Source: Runella sp. SP2 (lineage in GTDB: Bacteria > Bacteroidota > Bacteroidia > Cytophagales > Spirosomataceae). From it: DNA of 64,000 bases. Within the stretch, counting starts at the first letter, position 1. Each line of letters opens with the position of its first letter. A program made the position numbers and the translations under genes. The notes below the pieces were generated by a model, which worked only from the letters and a program-made list of their open reading frames with translations, was not told the origin of the DNA and did no database searches. The stretch covers positions 4,216,001 to 4,280,000 of the forward strand of contig NZ_CP031030.1 in assembly GCF_003711225.1 (NCBI RefSeq). The letters are read 5' to 3'. Positions 26,628-34,905 of the stretch are shown piece after piece.

Positions 26628-27719
26628 TTACAATTTGATAAAAATCTTTTTTCGATACAGCCAGTACGCAGGGATGAAGTTGATGGCGACAAAAAACAAC
26701 GCGTATAGCCAACTAGCAAGGTTCGGGCTCATTCCCATGCCCACCAAGGTATCGACCGCGTGTTCATTCGGCGTTTTTTCACCGAGTTTGGTCCCGTAAA
26801 AAAACAAGGCCAAGATGTCACCAAGCACATATACCGAAATGGCATTAGCTCCAAAGATGATTCCCACTTGCGTTCCTTTGGTTTTTCCCAAAAAATCGAC
26901 CGCGAAATACAACGCTCCCAGCAGCAAACTCGCAAATCCAGAAGTCACCAACACAAACGAGCTGGTCCATAGGTTTTCGTTGACAGGAAATCCCAGTCCC
27001 CAAAAATACCCTAGCAACGACGAAATTACTCCCGCCGTCATCAGGTAATTGACCTTCAAATTGGGACTTAAATCAGTGATTAGCAAGCGTCCCGCCAACA
27101 TCCCCGTGATACCCGAAGCGATTGAAGGCAACGTACTCAAAATGCTTTCAGGGTCCCACGTGCCTTGCCACATTTTTCCTGGCAAAAACTTTGAGTCAAA
27201 CCATGCCACAATGTTGACGCCCGGTTCGAGCATCACTTTGCCTACACCTGGGGTAGGAATGAGCGTTAAGGCCAACCAATAACCTACCAAAATACTAGCA
27301 GTTATCCACGCCTGCTGTCGCCAATTGGTATTTAAAAACAACATGGCACATCCCAAAAACACAAACGCAATGCGGTGAAGGGTTCCCGTCCAACGGGCTT
27401 CGGCAAGATTAAAGTCAGGCATCAGGTTCAAAAACATCCCTACTGCGTAGATTTTTAGCGACCGAATCACGATTTTCTTGTACAACTCTTTTTTGTCGCC
27501 GTCCTTCTTTTTTGAGTAGGCCAAAACAATCGACACCCCAATGACGTACAGAAAAATAGGCGCTACCAAGTCGGTAAACGAAAGCCCATTCCAAACGGTG
27601 TGGCGAAGCGTAAAAAAGACGTGGTCGCTACTACCTGGGAAGTTGACCATAATCATGGCGGCCACCGTAAACCCACGAAGCGCGTCGAGCGAAATAAGAC
27701 GGGAGCTTGAAAGAGACAT
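26628..27719 (-). CDS. HGSNAT-like / DUF5009 membrane acyltransferase
   Basis: 363 residues with about ten hydrophobic segments. The N-terminus RLISLDALRGFTVAAMIMVN and the following HTVWNGLSFTDLVAPIFLY with an H...W-x-G...D pattern match the heparan-alpha-glucosaminide N-acetyltransferase family. In animals this family moves an acetyl group from cytosolic acetyl-CoA onto glucosamine on the other side of the membrane, using a conserved His. In Bacteroidota the genes often accompany hexosaminidase loci, as here (GH20 hexosaminidase divergently encoded). Acetylation of a periplasmic amino sugar is a reasonable but unproven role. Confidence 0.82.
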   Translation of the reverse strand: MSLSSSRLISLDALRGFTVAAMIMVNFPGSSDHVFFTLRHTVWNGLSFTDLVAPIFLYVIGVSIVLAYSKKKDGDKKELYKKIVIRSLKIYAVGMFLNLMPDFNLAEARWTGTLHRIAFVFLGCAMLFLNTNWRQQAWITASILVGYWLALTLIPTPGVGKVMLEPGVNIVAWFDSKFLPGKMWQGTWDPESILSTLPSIASGITGMLAGRLLITDLSPNLKVNYLMTAGVISSLLGYFWGLGFPVNENLWTSSFVLVTSGFASLLLGALYFAVDFLGKTKGTQVGIIFGANAISVYVLGDILALFFYGTKLGEKTPNEHAVDTLVGMGMSPNLASWLYALFFVAINFIPAYWLYRKKIFIKL

Positions 27720-27745
27720 CTTAGTTGGTGTCGGTTAAAGAAAGA

Positions 27746-27780
27746 ATTAAAAATACTGTACCCAGAATGGTATTTTTAAT
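27746..27780. promoter_or_regulatory. Perfect inverted repeat between divergent genes, possible operator
   Basis: ATTAAAAATAC (27746-27756) and GTATTTTTAAT (27770-27780) are exact inverted copies, 13 bp apart. They lie between the divergent HGSNAT-like gene and the GH20 hexosaminidase. Centre-to-centre spacing of about 24 bp suits a dimeric regulator, for instance the XylR-like protein encoded at 32678, but a hairpin in RNA is also possible. Confidence 0.45.
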
Positions 27781-27821
27781 ACGCATCAGCGTACTATTAG
27801 GGCTACTTAACCTCGGTATTT

Positions 27822-30401
27822 ATGCGTACTATTTCGTCTATCACTGTTTTATGTATTTTTATTTGGTGGCTCAGTGGCTGCAAATCTGCGTCAAAAGGAG
27901 CGTTCGATCAGGCAAGTAACATTGCTATTTCGTGGGAATTGACCGATAATTTTGCAGGGCCTAACGACGTTTTTGAAGCAAAATTTTACTTCAAAAACAA
28001 TGGCTCACTTACCCTTGGCGATAGCGCTTGGGCACTGTTTTTGAACATGGCTCCGCGCCCACTCACACCCACGCCTACGCCCCAGCTCGCGACATTGGAG
28101 CACATAAACGGCGACTGGTACAAGCTTTCTCCTAACAAAGGATTCCGTCTTGCCCCTGGCGATTCAGTTGCCATTAGCTACCGTGGTACCGAGAGTGTTA
28201 TCAAAGAAACTGATGCGCCACTAGGGTTATATTTTGTCTTTTATGATGCCAAAGGCGAAGAATCACAAATTGTTCCGATAGAAAAATGTGCGATTGTGCC
28301 GTTTACGCGTAAAGAACAACTTTTGCGCGGCCCCAACGACCAAGACCCCATCATTACGGCCAGCTCACGCTACAACGAAAACCTTCAAGTAAGTCCCGTA
28401 GCTGCTAACCAATTACAACGCATTATCCCCTCTCCCATCAGTGTGGTGGCGGGGCAAGGTTCTTTTTCATTGACCTCATCCACCCCTATCCACTACGCCG
28501 CAGGACTTGAAAACGAAGCCAATTTGTTGGCACAACGCCTCAAAGAACTGACGGGTAGCGAGTTTAAAACCAAAAATGCGTCGCCCGCCCCCAACACCAT
28601 TTCGTTGACTACCACCGCTTTGACCATCAAAGGAATTAGCAAAGAAGCTTACAAACTAGGTGTAAGTCCGCAAGGGATTTCCATCGTTGGCAGCGACGCA
28701 GCGGGCGTGTTTTACGGCACTCAAAGCCTTGTTGCGCTCATTCCAACGTCGGCTTTAGCCCAAAAATCAGGCACCATTTCGTTGGAAGCCCTACAAATCG
28801 AAGACGCTCCTCGCTTTTCGTTCCGCAGTATGCACCTTGATGTCGGGCGTAATTTCCAAACCAAAGAAACCATTCTTCGTCAGTTGGATGTGTTAGCGTT
28901 TTACAAACTCAATCATTTTTTGTTTTACCTAACAGAAGATGAAGGCTGGCGCGTTGAAATCGACGGCTTGCCTGAACTTACGCAAGTAGGTGGTCAGCGT
29001 CAGCACGTTAAGTCGTACAAAGATGCCGCCTTACACCCAGGCTACGGCTCTGGCCCTGAGGCTTATGGCAAAGGAAGACACGGAAGCGGGTTTTATACCA
29101 AAGCCGATTTTATTGAAATTTTGAAATACGCCCACGCTCGCCACATCAAAGTTATCCCTGAAGTCAATTTACCTGGCCACGCCCGAGCGGCTATCAAAGC
29201 GATGGAGGCGCGTTATCAACGTTTGATGAAAGAAGGCAAAGAGAAAGAAGCCAACGAATACCGCTTGGTGGATCCCAAGGACGAATCTGTTTATTTATCG
29301 GCGCAAAGCTACAAAGACAACGTGACGGATGTGACGCAAGAGTCCACCTACCGATTCTACGAAAAAGTGACCGACGAAATCATTAAAATGTACAAAGAAG
29401 CGGGGCTTACGTTGGATATTTTCCACATTGGGGGCGACGAAGTAGCAGGAGGTGCGTGGACCAAGTCACCTTGGGCACAAGACCTGCTCAAAAAAGACCC
29501 GAGCATCGGCGAGTTCCACAACCTACACGCGTATTTCATTCGCCGCTTGTTGCCTCGTTTACAAAAACGCGGCCTCCAAGTGCACGGTTGGGAAGAAGTA
29601 GGATTAACAAAAACCAAAGACGGTGCGCTCAAGGTCAATCCTGAGTTTGCGGGGAAAAACGTGATTCCTTACGTGTGGAATAATCTCTACGACCCCGATT
29701 TGGGTTATCGTTTGGCCAATGCAGGCTACCCTGTAGTGTTGTGCAACGTTACCAATTTTTACTTCGATTTGGCCTACAACAATGAGTCGCAAGAACCTGG
29801 TCTTTACTGGGCTGGCTTTGTCGATACCCGCGACAACTACACGTTTGCCCCGTACGACATGTTTAAAACTACTTATACCAATAATTTTGGCAAGCCGTTG
29901 GTATTCAATAACGTAGAGCGTTTACGACCCGAAGCCCGAAAAAATATCGTTGGCGTAGAATGTCAATTGTGGAGCGAAACCATCAAAGGCCGTGACATGC
30001 TCGAATACTATACTTTACCCAAGTTGATGGGTTTTGCCGAAAGTGCGTGGAGCGCCGAGCGCCCTTGGGAAAACATAGCCGACCGCACCGCCCGCGAAAA
30101 AGCGATTCAGGCAAGCTGGAATATTTTTGTAAATACCCTCGCCCAAAAAGACCTACCTCGCCTTAGCTACCTCAACGGTGGTTACAACTACCGCATTCCG
30201 CTACCAGGGGCGGTAGTAGAAAATGGAACATTGAAGGCCAATATCGCTTATCCTGGGCTTCGGATACGCTACACCACCGACGGCAGCGAGCCCACCGATA
30301 AGTCACCCGAATACACCGCCCCTGTCCAAGTAACAGGCTCAATCAAGCTTAAAGCATTTGACGCCGCAGGCAAAGCAAGCCGCACCGTCGAAGTAAAGTA
30401 A
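27822..30401 (+). CDS. Beta-N-acetylhexosaminidase, GH20, lipoprotein
   Basis: 859 residues. Signal peptide II (LCIFIWWLSGC) indicates a surface or periplasmic lipoprotein. Domains in order: chitobiase-type carbohydrate-binding N-terminal domain (about 30-170), GH20 N-terminal alpha/beta domain (about 185-330), GH20 catalytic barrel (about 335-745) and a chitobiase C-terminal beta-sandwich (PGLRIRYTTDGSEPTDKSPEY). The catalytic acid pair is in FHIGGDEVAGGAW (Asp-Glu). It removes terminal GlcNAc or GalNAc from oligosaccharides. Downstream ROK kinase, MFS permease and regulator genes suggest that the GlcNAc released is imported and phosphorylated. Confidence 0.95.
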   Translation: MRTISSITVLCIFIWWLSGCKSASKGAFDQASNIAISWELTDNFAGPNDVFEAKFYFKNNGSLTLGDSAWALFLNMAPRPLTPTPTPQLATLEHINGDWYKLSPNKGFRLAPGDSVAISYRGTESVIKETDAPLGLYFVFYDAKGEESQIVPIEKCAIVPFTRKEQLLRGPNDQDPIITASSRYNENLQVSPVAANQLQRIIPSPISVVAGQGSFSLTSSTPIHYAAGLENEANLLAQRLKELTGSEFKTKNASPAPNTISLTTTALTIKGISKEAYKLGVSPQGISIVGSDAAGVFYGTQSLVALIPTSALAQKSGTISLEALQIEDAPRFSFRSMHLDVGRNFQTKETILRQLDVLAFYKLNHFLFYLTEDEGWRVEIDGLPELTQVGGQRQHVKSYKDAALHPGYGSGPEAYGKGRHGSGFYTKADFIEILKYAHARHIKVIPEVNLPGHARAAIKAMEARYQRLMKEGKEKEANEYRLVDPKDESVYLSAQSYKDNVTDVTQESTYRFYEKVTDEIIKMYKEAGLTLDIFHIGGDEVAGGAWTKSPWAQDLLKKDPSIGEFHNLHAYFIRRLLPRLQKRGLQVHGWEEVGLTKTKDGALKVNPEFAGKNVIPYVWNNLYDPDLGYRLANAGYPVVLCNVTNFYFDLAYNNESQEPGLYWAGFVDTRDNYTFAPYDMFKTTYTNNFGKPLVFNNVERLRPEARKNIVGVECQLWSETIKGRDMLEYYTLPKLMGFAESAWSAERPWENIADRTAREKAIQASWNIFVNTLAQKDLPRLSYLNGGYNYRIPLPGAVVENGTLKANIAYPGLRIRYTTDGSEPTDKSPEYTAPVQVTGSIKLKAFDAAGKASRTVEVK

Positions 30402-30494
30402 CCCATTCGTAATTCATCATTTGTAATTTATAGTTACCCACCACGCGTCCACTCAGACAAGTACGCAACGTTAACACTTAAAAAAGTAGCACCA

Positions 30495-31355
30495 ATGAAA
30501 ATAGGAGTAGATTTAGGAGGAACCAAAGTAAAAGCAGGAATCGAGTTTAACGGAGAAATTATCCACCAAAACACGGTTTTCCTCCAAGAGAAGGAGTCCA
30601 TGTCGGCTACTTTAGAGCAGTTGTTTGACCTGATACGTCCCCTCACCCAACATCCCATTGGAAGCATTGGGATTGGTGTCCCCTCAGTCGTCGATGTCGA
30701 AAAAGGCATTGTTTATAACGTAGCCAATATCCCTTCGTGGGAAAAAGTAGCGTTACGTGATATTTTGGAAGAAGAATTTAACATACCCGTCTATGTCAAC
30801 AACGATGCCAACTGTTTTAGCCTTGGCGAACACCGTTATGGCGTTGCCCAACAATACAATTCTGTGGTTGGAATGACCATCGGAACTGGCTTAGGGTCAG
30901 GCATTATCATCGACAATCAGCTATACAACGGCAGCAACTGCGGCGCGGGCGAAATCGGTCTTTTGCCTTACCGCGAGCACAACCTCGAATACTACGCAGG
31001 GAGTAACTTCTTTGAAGCCATTCACGGCACTACGGCACTACTCGTGAGCAACGCCGCACTCGATGGCGACAAAAAAGCCCTTCGTTTATGGCAAGAATTT
31101 GGTGTACATTTGGGTTTTGCCATCAAAGCTGCCATGTACACCTACGACCCCGAAGCCATTGTATTGGGTGGTTCTATTGCCAAAGCTTACTCGTTTTTTG
31201 AAGGAGGAATGCGCAAAGCGCTTGAGGATTTTGCCTATCCCGAAACCCTCAAAAGAATCAAAATCCTCCAATCTCAAAACGACGACATCGCCCTCTTAGG
31301 TGCCGCGGCATTGGTATCTCAGGATAGCAAGGTGACAGTGAGTAGTTTAAGGTAA
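30495..31355 (+). CDS. ROK-family sugar kinase
   Basis: 286 residues, actin-like ATPase fold. The phosphate-1 motif is at the start (MKIGVDLGGTKVKAGIE), the catalytic Asp in VNNDANCFSLGEH, and the phosphate-2/adenosine parts in GMTIGTGLGSGIIID and VLGGSI. The usual ROK zinc-binding cysteine cluster is not evident; GAGEIGLLPY is seen where zinc ROK proteins have GxxxGExGH. Most likely an N-acetylhexosamine or glucose kinase that acts on the product of the upstream GH20 enzyme. It precedes the MFS permease by 68 bp from the preferred permease start. Confidence 0.9.
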   Translation: MKIGVDLGGTKVKAGIEFNGEIIHQNTVFLQEKESMSATLEQLFDLIRPLTQHPIGSIGIGVPSVVDVEKGIVYNVANIPSWEKVALRDILEEEFNIPVYVNNDANCFSLGEHRYGVAQQYNSVVGMTIGTGLGSGIIIDNQLYNGSNCGAGEIGLLPYREHNLEYYAGSNFFEAIHGTTALLVSNAALDGDKKALRLWQEFGVHLGFAIKAAMYTYDPEAIVLGGSIAKAYSFFEGGMRKALEDFAYPETLKRIKILQSQNDDIALLGAAALVSQDSKVTVSSLR

Positions 31356-31423
31356 GATTGAGTGACGAATACAATGTGCACAGGGTTACTCACAACCCGA
31401 CCAAATCCAAAACCCAAAACCAC

Positions 31424-32677
31424 ATGAAAAGAAACACCTTTATTGTTATTCTCATTTTCGTTATCTTCTTCGTTATATCATTTTTGAGTAATATTCTTGG
31501 GCCTATTATCCCCGACATTGTCGATAGTTTCAACTTGAGTATCGGCTTGGCGGGTTTTTTACCATTTGCCTTTTTTGTAGCCTACGGCGTAGCCTCCATT
31601 CCTTCGGGGATATTGGTCGAAAAATATCGCGAGAAAAAGGTGCTTTTCTGGGCTTTTTTGTTGGCATTTGGTGGGGCGTTGTTATTTGCGCTAGTTCCTA
31701 CGTTTACCGTATCGCTCCTATCACTTTTTATCATCGGCATCGGCATGGCCATGCTTCAAGTGGTAATTAACCCCCTGCTTCGCGTGGCAGGAGGTGAAGC
31801 AAATTTTGCCTTCAACTCCGTGATGGCGCAGTTGTTTTTTGGCGGCGCTTCGTTTTTGAGTCCCATGCTTTACAGTTATTTAGTACTGAATGTTCACTCT
31901 GGCCAAGAAACAAACGTCCTTATTTCTACGCTCAACAACATAGTCCCCACCGACTTGAAATGGGTTTCGTTGTATTGGGTGTTTGCGGTGGTAGCGCTTT
32001 TGATGGTCATCATCGTAAAAATGGTACATTTTCCCGAAGTAGAACTCAAAGAAGACGAAAAGATTGACACCCAAAACGCCTTCAACGACTTACTCAAAAA
32101 CCGCTACGTTTACCTCTTTTTTCTAGGAATTTTTGCGTACGTCGGTACAGAGCAAGGCATTGCTAACTGGACGTCAAAATTTCTGCAAACCTACCACAAC
32201 GTTGACCCAGCGACGGAAGGTGCTTCGGTGATTTCGTATTTTTGGGGCTTGCTCACCATTGGCTGTATTTTAGGGCTTGTTTTGTTAAAACTCTTCGATA
32301 GCCGTCGAGTACTGCTGCTTTTCACCGTTGGAGCCATTGTTTCGGTGTTGGTGGGCTTATTTGGACCGCTCGAAATGGCTTTGTATGCCTTTCCAATGAG
32401 TGGTTTTTTTGCTTCGGTGATGTGGTCGATTATCGTCTCGTTGGCCCTCAATTCCGTTCCTTATCACCACGGAACGTTTTCGGGGATTCTGTGTTCGGGC
32501 ATTGCGGGCGGTGCGGTGGTACCACTTGTCATTGGGGGTTTGGCCGAATTGGTGGGGCTACGTTTGGCGATGTTGTTTTTGATGATTACTTTGGGATATA
32601 TTTTGAGCATTGGTTTTTGGGCAAAACCCCTTGTGACCAACGCCACCATTAAAAGTTGGAAAGAACTTTTTTCCTAG
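31424..32677 (+). CDS. MFS sugar permease (FucP/NagP-like)
   Basis: About 417 residues after choosing the ATG at 31424 (an in-frame TTG at 31358 would add a hydrophilic leader that membrane permeases lack). Twelve hydrophobic segments are seen, beginning TFIVILIFVIFFVISFLSN, and the motif GILVEKYREKKVL between TM2 and TM3 resembles the MFS signature. Its place between a ROK kinase and a sugar-responsive regulator, downstream of a hexosaminidase, argues for N-acetylglucosamine or a similar sugar as substrate. The stop codon is followed directly by the start of the regulator gene. Confidence 0.88.
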   Translation: MKRNTFIVILIFVIFFVISFLSNILGPIIPDIVDSFNLSIGLAGFLPFAFFVAYGVASIPSGILVEKYREKKVLFWAFLLAFGGALLFALVPTFTVSLLSLFIIGIGMAMLQVVINPLLRVAGGEANFAFNSVMAQLFFGGASFLSPMLYSYLVLNVHSGQETNVLISTLNNIVPTDLKWVSLYWVFAVVALLMVIIVKMVHFPEVELKEDEKIDTQNAFNDLLKNRYVYLFFLGIFAYVGTEQGIANWTSKFLQTYHNVDPATEGASVISYFWGLLTIGCILGLVLLKLFDSRRVLLLFTVGAIVSVLVGLFGPLEMALYAFPMSGFFASVMWSIIVSLALNSVPYHHGTFSGILCSGIAGGAVVPLVIGGLAELVGLRLAMLFLMITLGYILSIGFWAKPLVTNATIKSWKELFS

Positions 32678-33841
32678 ATGTACAAAATTATCCTTCTCAT
32701 CGACTTTGCCGAAGAATACAGCAAAGGCTTACTTCAAGGAATTTCGAAGTACTCGAAAGAGCACGGCCCGTGGATTTTCTGTCGAATGCCGCTGTTTCAG
32801 CGCGAAACGATTGGGATTGACGGAATTTTGGAATGGGCGCTCGAATGGGAAGCCGACGGCATCATTGGGCAGTTATACAACGACCCCAAGATTTCTAAAA
32901 TCGTGGAAGCGGGAATTCCCGTCATTGCCCAAGACTTCAAGGAACGTTTCAAAGAGATTCCCAACATCACGGGCGACCACTACGAAGCGGGACACCTTGG
33001 TGCTGAGTATTTTCTCCGAAAAGGTTTTAAACACTTTGCTTTTTACGGTTTCAAAGACATCGTTTGGTCACGCGAGCGGGCCGAAGGCTTTGAAGCACGC
33101 GTACGAAAAGCGGGCTACCAGGTGCATTATTTTGAACACGCCATGTCGCGGTCGAGTGAGCTGTGGTATTACAAACCCAGCCCGCTAAGCCAATGGCTCA
33201 ATTCGCTTCCCAAACCGCTTGCCCTCATGGCTTGCGACGACAACCAAGGACAGCACATCACGGAAGCCTGCCGCTTGGCCAACATCCGTATCCCCGAAGA
33301 AGTGGCCGTGTTGGGTGTCGATAACGACGAAATGATTTGTGAATTTTCGGATCCTCCGCTTTCGAGCATTGCCCAAGATACCGAAAAAGGTGGCTACGAT
33401 GCGGCCAAATTGTTGCACCACATGATTGAGCACGGCACGTCGGATTTTTACGACATTTACGTAAAACCAACGCAAGTCATCACGCGCCAATCCACTGATA
33501 TTTATGCCACCAACGACAAGTACATCGCTTCATCTTTGAAGTTTATCCACCAAAACATCGACAAAAACCTGCAAGTCGATGATGTGGTAAAACAAGTGCC
33601 ATTGTCGCGGCGGGCGTTAGAGCAACGTTTTCAAGACATTACGGGATACCCGATTTATAAGTATATTTTCAATTTACGGATTGAAAAATTCACCCAAAAA
33701 CTGCTTGAAACCGACATGACAGTTTTTGAAATTGCCCTCGATATGGGCCTCACCGACAGTAAAAACATTGCGCGGCAATTTCGACAAATCAAAGGCTGTA
33801 CCCCCATCGAGTATCGTAACAAATATTTGGCAGGAAAATAG
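32678..33841 (+). CDS. XylR-type AraC-family transcriptional regulator with periplasmic-binding-like sensor
   Basis: 387 residues. The N-terminal 270 residues have a LacI/PBP1-like sugar-binding fold (YKIILLIDFAEEYSKGLLQG, then EVAVLGVDNDEMICEF). The last 105 residues carry two helix-turn-helix motifs of AraC type (VDDVVKQVPLSRRALEQRF and MTVFEIALDMGLTDSKNIAR). This arrangement is that of XylR. It should bind a sugar from the GH20/ROK/MFS pathway and activate or repress those genes. Its start codon abuts the permease stop, so it is co-transcribed with its likely targets. Confidence 0.92.
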   Translation: MYKIILLIDFAEEYSKGLLQGISKYSKEHGPWIFCRMPLFQRETIGIDGILEWALEWEADGIIGQLYNDPKISKIVEAGIPVIAQDFKERFKEIPNITGDHYEAGHLGAEYFLRKGFKHFAFYGFKDIVWSRERAEGFEARVRKAGYQVHYFEHAMSRSSELWYYKPSPLSQWLNSLPKPLALMACDDNQGQHITEACRLANIRIPEEVAVLGVDNDEMICEFSDPPLSSIAQDTEKGGYDAAKLLHHMIEHGTSDFYDIYVKPTQVITRQSTDIYATNDKYIASSLKFIHQNIDKNLQVDDVVKQVPLSRRALEQRFQDITGYPIYKYIFNLRIEKFTQKLLETDMTVFEIALDMGLTDSKNIARQFRQIKGCTPIEYRNKYLAGK

Positions 33842-33994
33842 AGCATTTTGCCGCCATTCTTAGTTTTAGAGAATAATAAAATAGTTGAACTTAATTTTAA
33901 CAAAAAAGCCCTTTTTAGCGCAAAAAAGGTCAAAATTCAAAGAAAAAAGACATAAAGCGACATTAAAAATAGTGAGAGAATTAAGAAATCAAGG

Positions 33995-34002
33995 TATTTT
34001 TG
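33995..34002 (+). promoter_or_regulatory. Candidate -7 box before the TonB-domain gene
   Basis: TATTTTTG fits TAnnTTTG exactly, 25 bp before the ATG at 34027. The -33 region has no clear TTTG. The preceding AT-rich stretch of about 150 bp holds no gene. Confidence 0.45.
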
Positions 34003-34026
34003 CCCAAAACTATCTAACCCAGAAAT

Positions 34027-34872
34027 ATGAGATTTCTTACGCTACTGACCATACTAACATTGTTGATAAGTAACGCATTACATGCGCAATCTACCCCACC
34101 CAAAGATAGCACTGGCCATAAGGTTCAAGCCGATAAACTCTTTTTGGCAGGCAAGTACCAACAAGCCAAAGAGCTGTACGAGAAGGCAAAACAAGTACCT
34201 GGTAATGAGAATGATGACTACTTAATAATGCAACTCGAAAACTGCGATAAATGCCTCGGCTATTGGCGCTCAATTCAGGAGTTATCCAAGGACGCTGAAG
34301 CCACCAAAGTAACCATGGCCGTTTATGAAAAAATATTGGACATCAACCCTAAAGATAGCACCGTGCAAGCTACACTAATGACCAACTATTGGACGCTTGC
34401 CAAGCAACGTTATCAGCAGCTTGACTTCCAAAGAGCAGGCGAACTCTTTCGTAAAGTGAGTGGCTATCCCCAATCGCCTTACACTGCCGAAGCGAGGGTA
34501 TTGGCCGATAGCAGTGACATCTACGCCAAAAGCCTCACTGAAGGGTTTATTGCCCCCGATGTGGAAGTACCTGCTACTTATGCTTCTGGTTTGAAAGGCA
34601 TTAGCAATGTCATTGCCAACAACATGAAATATCCCGATAAGGCCGCCAAAGAGAAAATCAGCGGAAAGGTATGGCTAGGCTTTATCATCAACGAAAAAGG
34701 GAAAGTAATTCCCGAATCGGTACGGGTCATCAAGGGCATTGGAGGGGGTTGCGACGAAGAAGCAATGCGCCTTATCAAACTAATGAACAACTGGACGCCC
34801 GCCATTAAATGGGGTAAACCCGTTCGTTTCCAAAATACGTTTGGTATCACATTCTCGCTGGGGAAAGAGTAA
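34027..34872 (+). CDS. TPR-containing protein with TonB C-terminal domain
   Basis: 281 residues, signal peptide (LLTILTLLISNALHAQ). Residues about 30-180 are helical with TPR-like repeats (KLFLAGKYQQAKELYEKAK). The last 85 residues form a TonB C-terminal domain (GKVWLGFIINEKGKVIPES, GCDEEAMRLIKLM). A cleavable signal peptide instead of an N-terminal TM anchor means that it probably is not a classical energy transducer with ExbBD. Bacteroidota use many such detached TonB-fold proteins, of unknown role, in the periplasm. It stands between the regulator and the propeller/DUF1080 gene. Confidence 0.85.
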   Translation: MRFLTLLTILTLLISNALHAQSTPPKDSTGHKVQADKLFLAGKYQQAKELYEKAKQVPGNENDDYLIMQLENCDKCLGYWRSIQELSKDAEATKVTMAVYEKILDINPKDSTVQATLMTNYWTLAKQRYQQLDFQRAGELFRKVSGYPQSPYTAEARVLADSSDIYAKSLTEGFIAPDVEVPATYASGLKGISNVIANNMKYPDKAAKEKISGKVWLGFIINEKGKVIPESVRVIKGIGGGCDEEAMRLIKLMNNWTPAIKWGKPVRFQNTFGITFSLGKE

Positions 34873-34905
34873 AATTTCCCCACTATTCCATTTCTATTTT
34901 CCATT

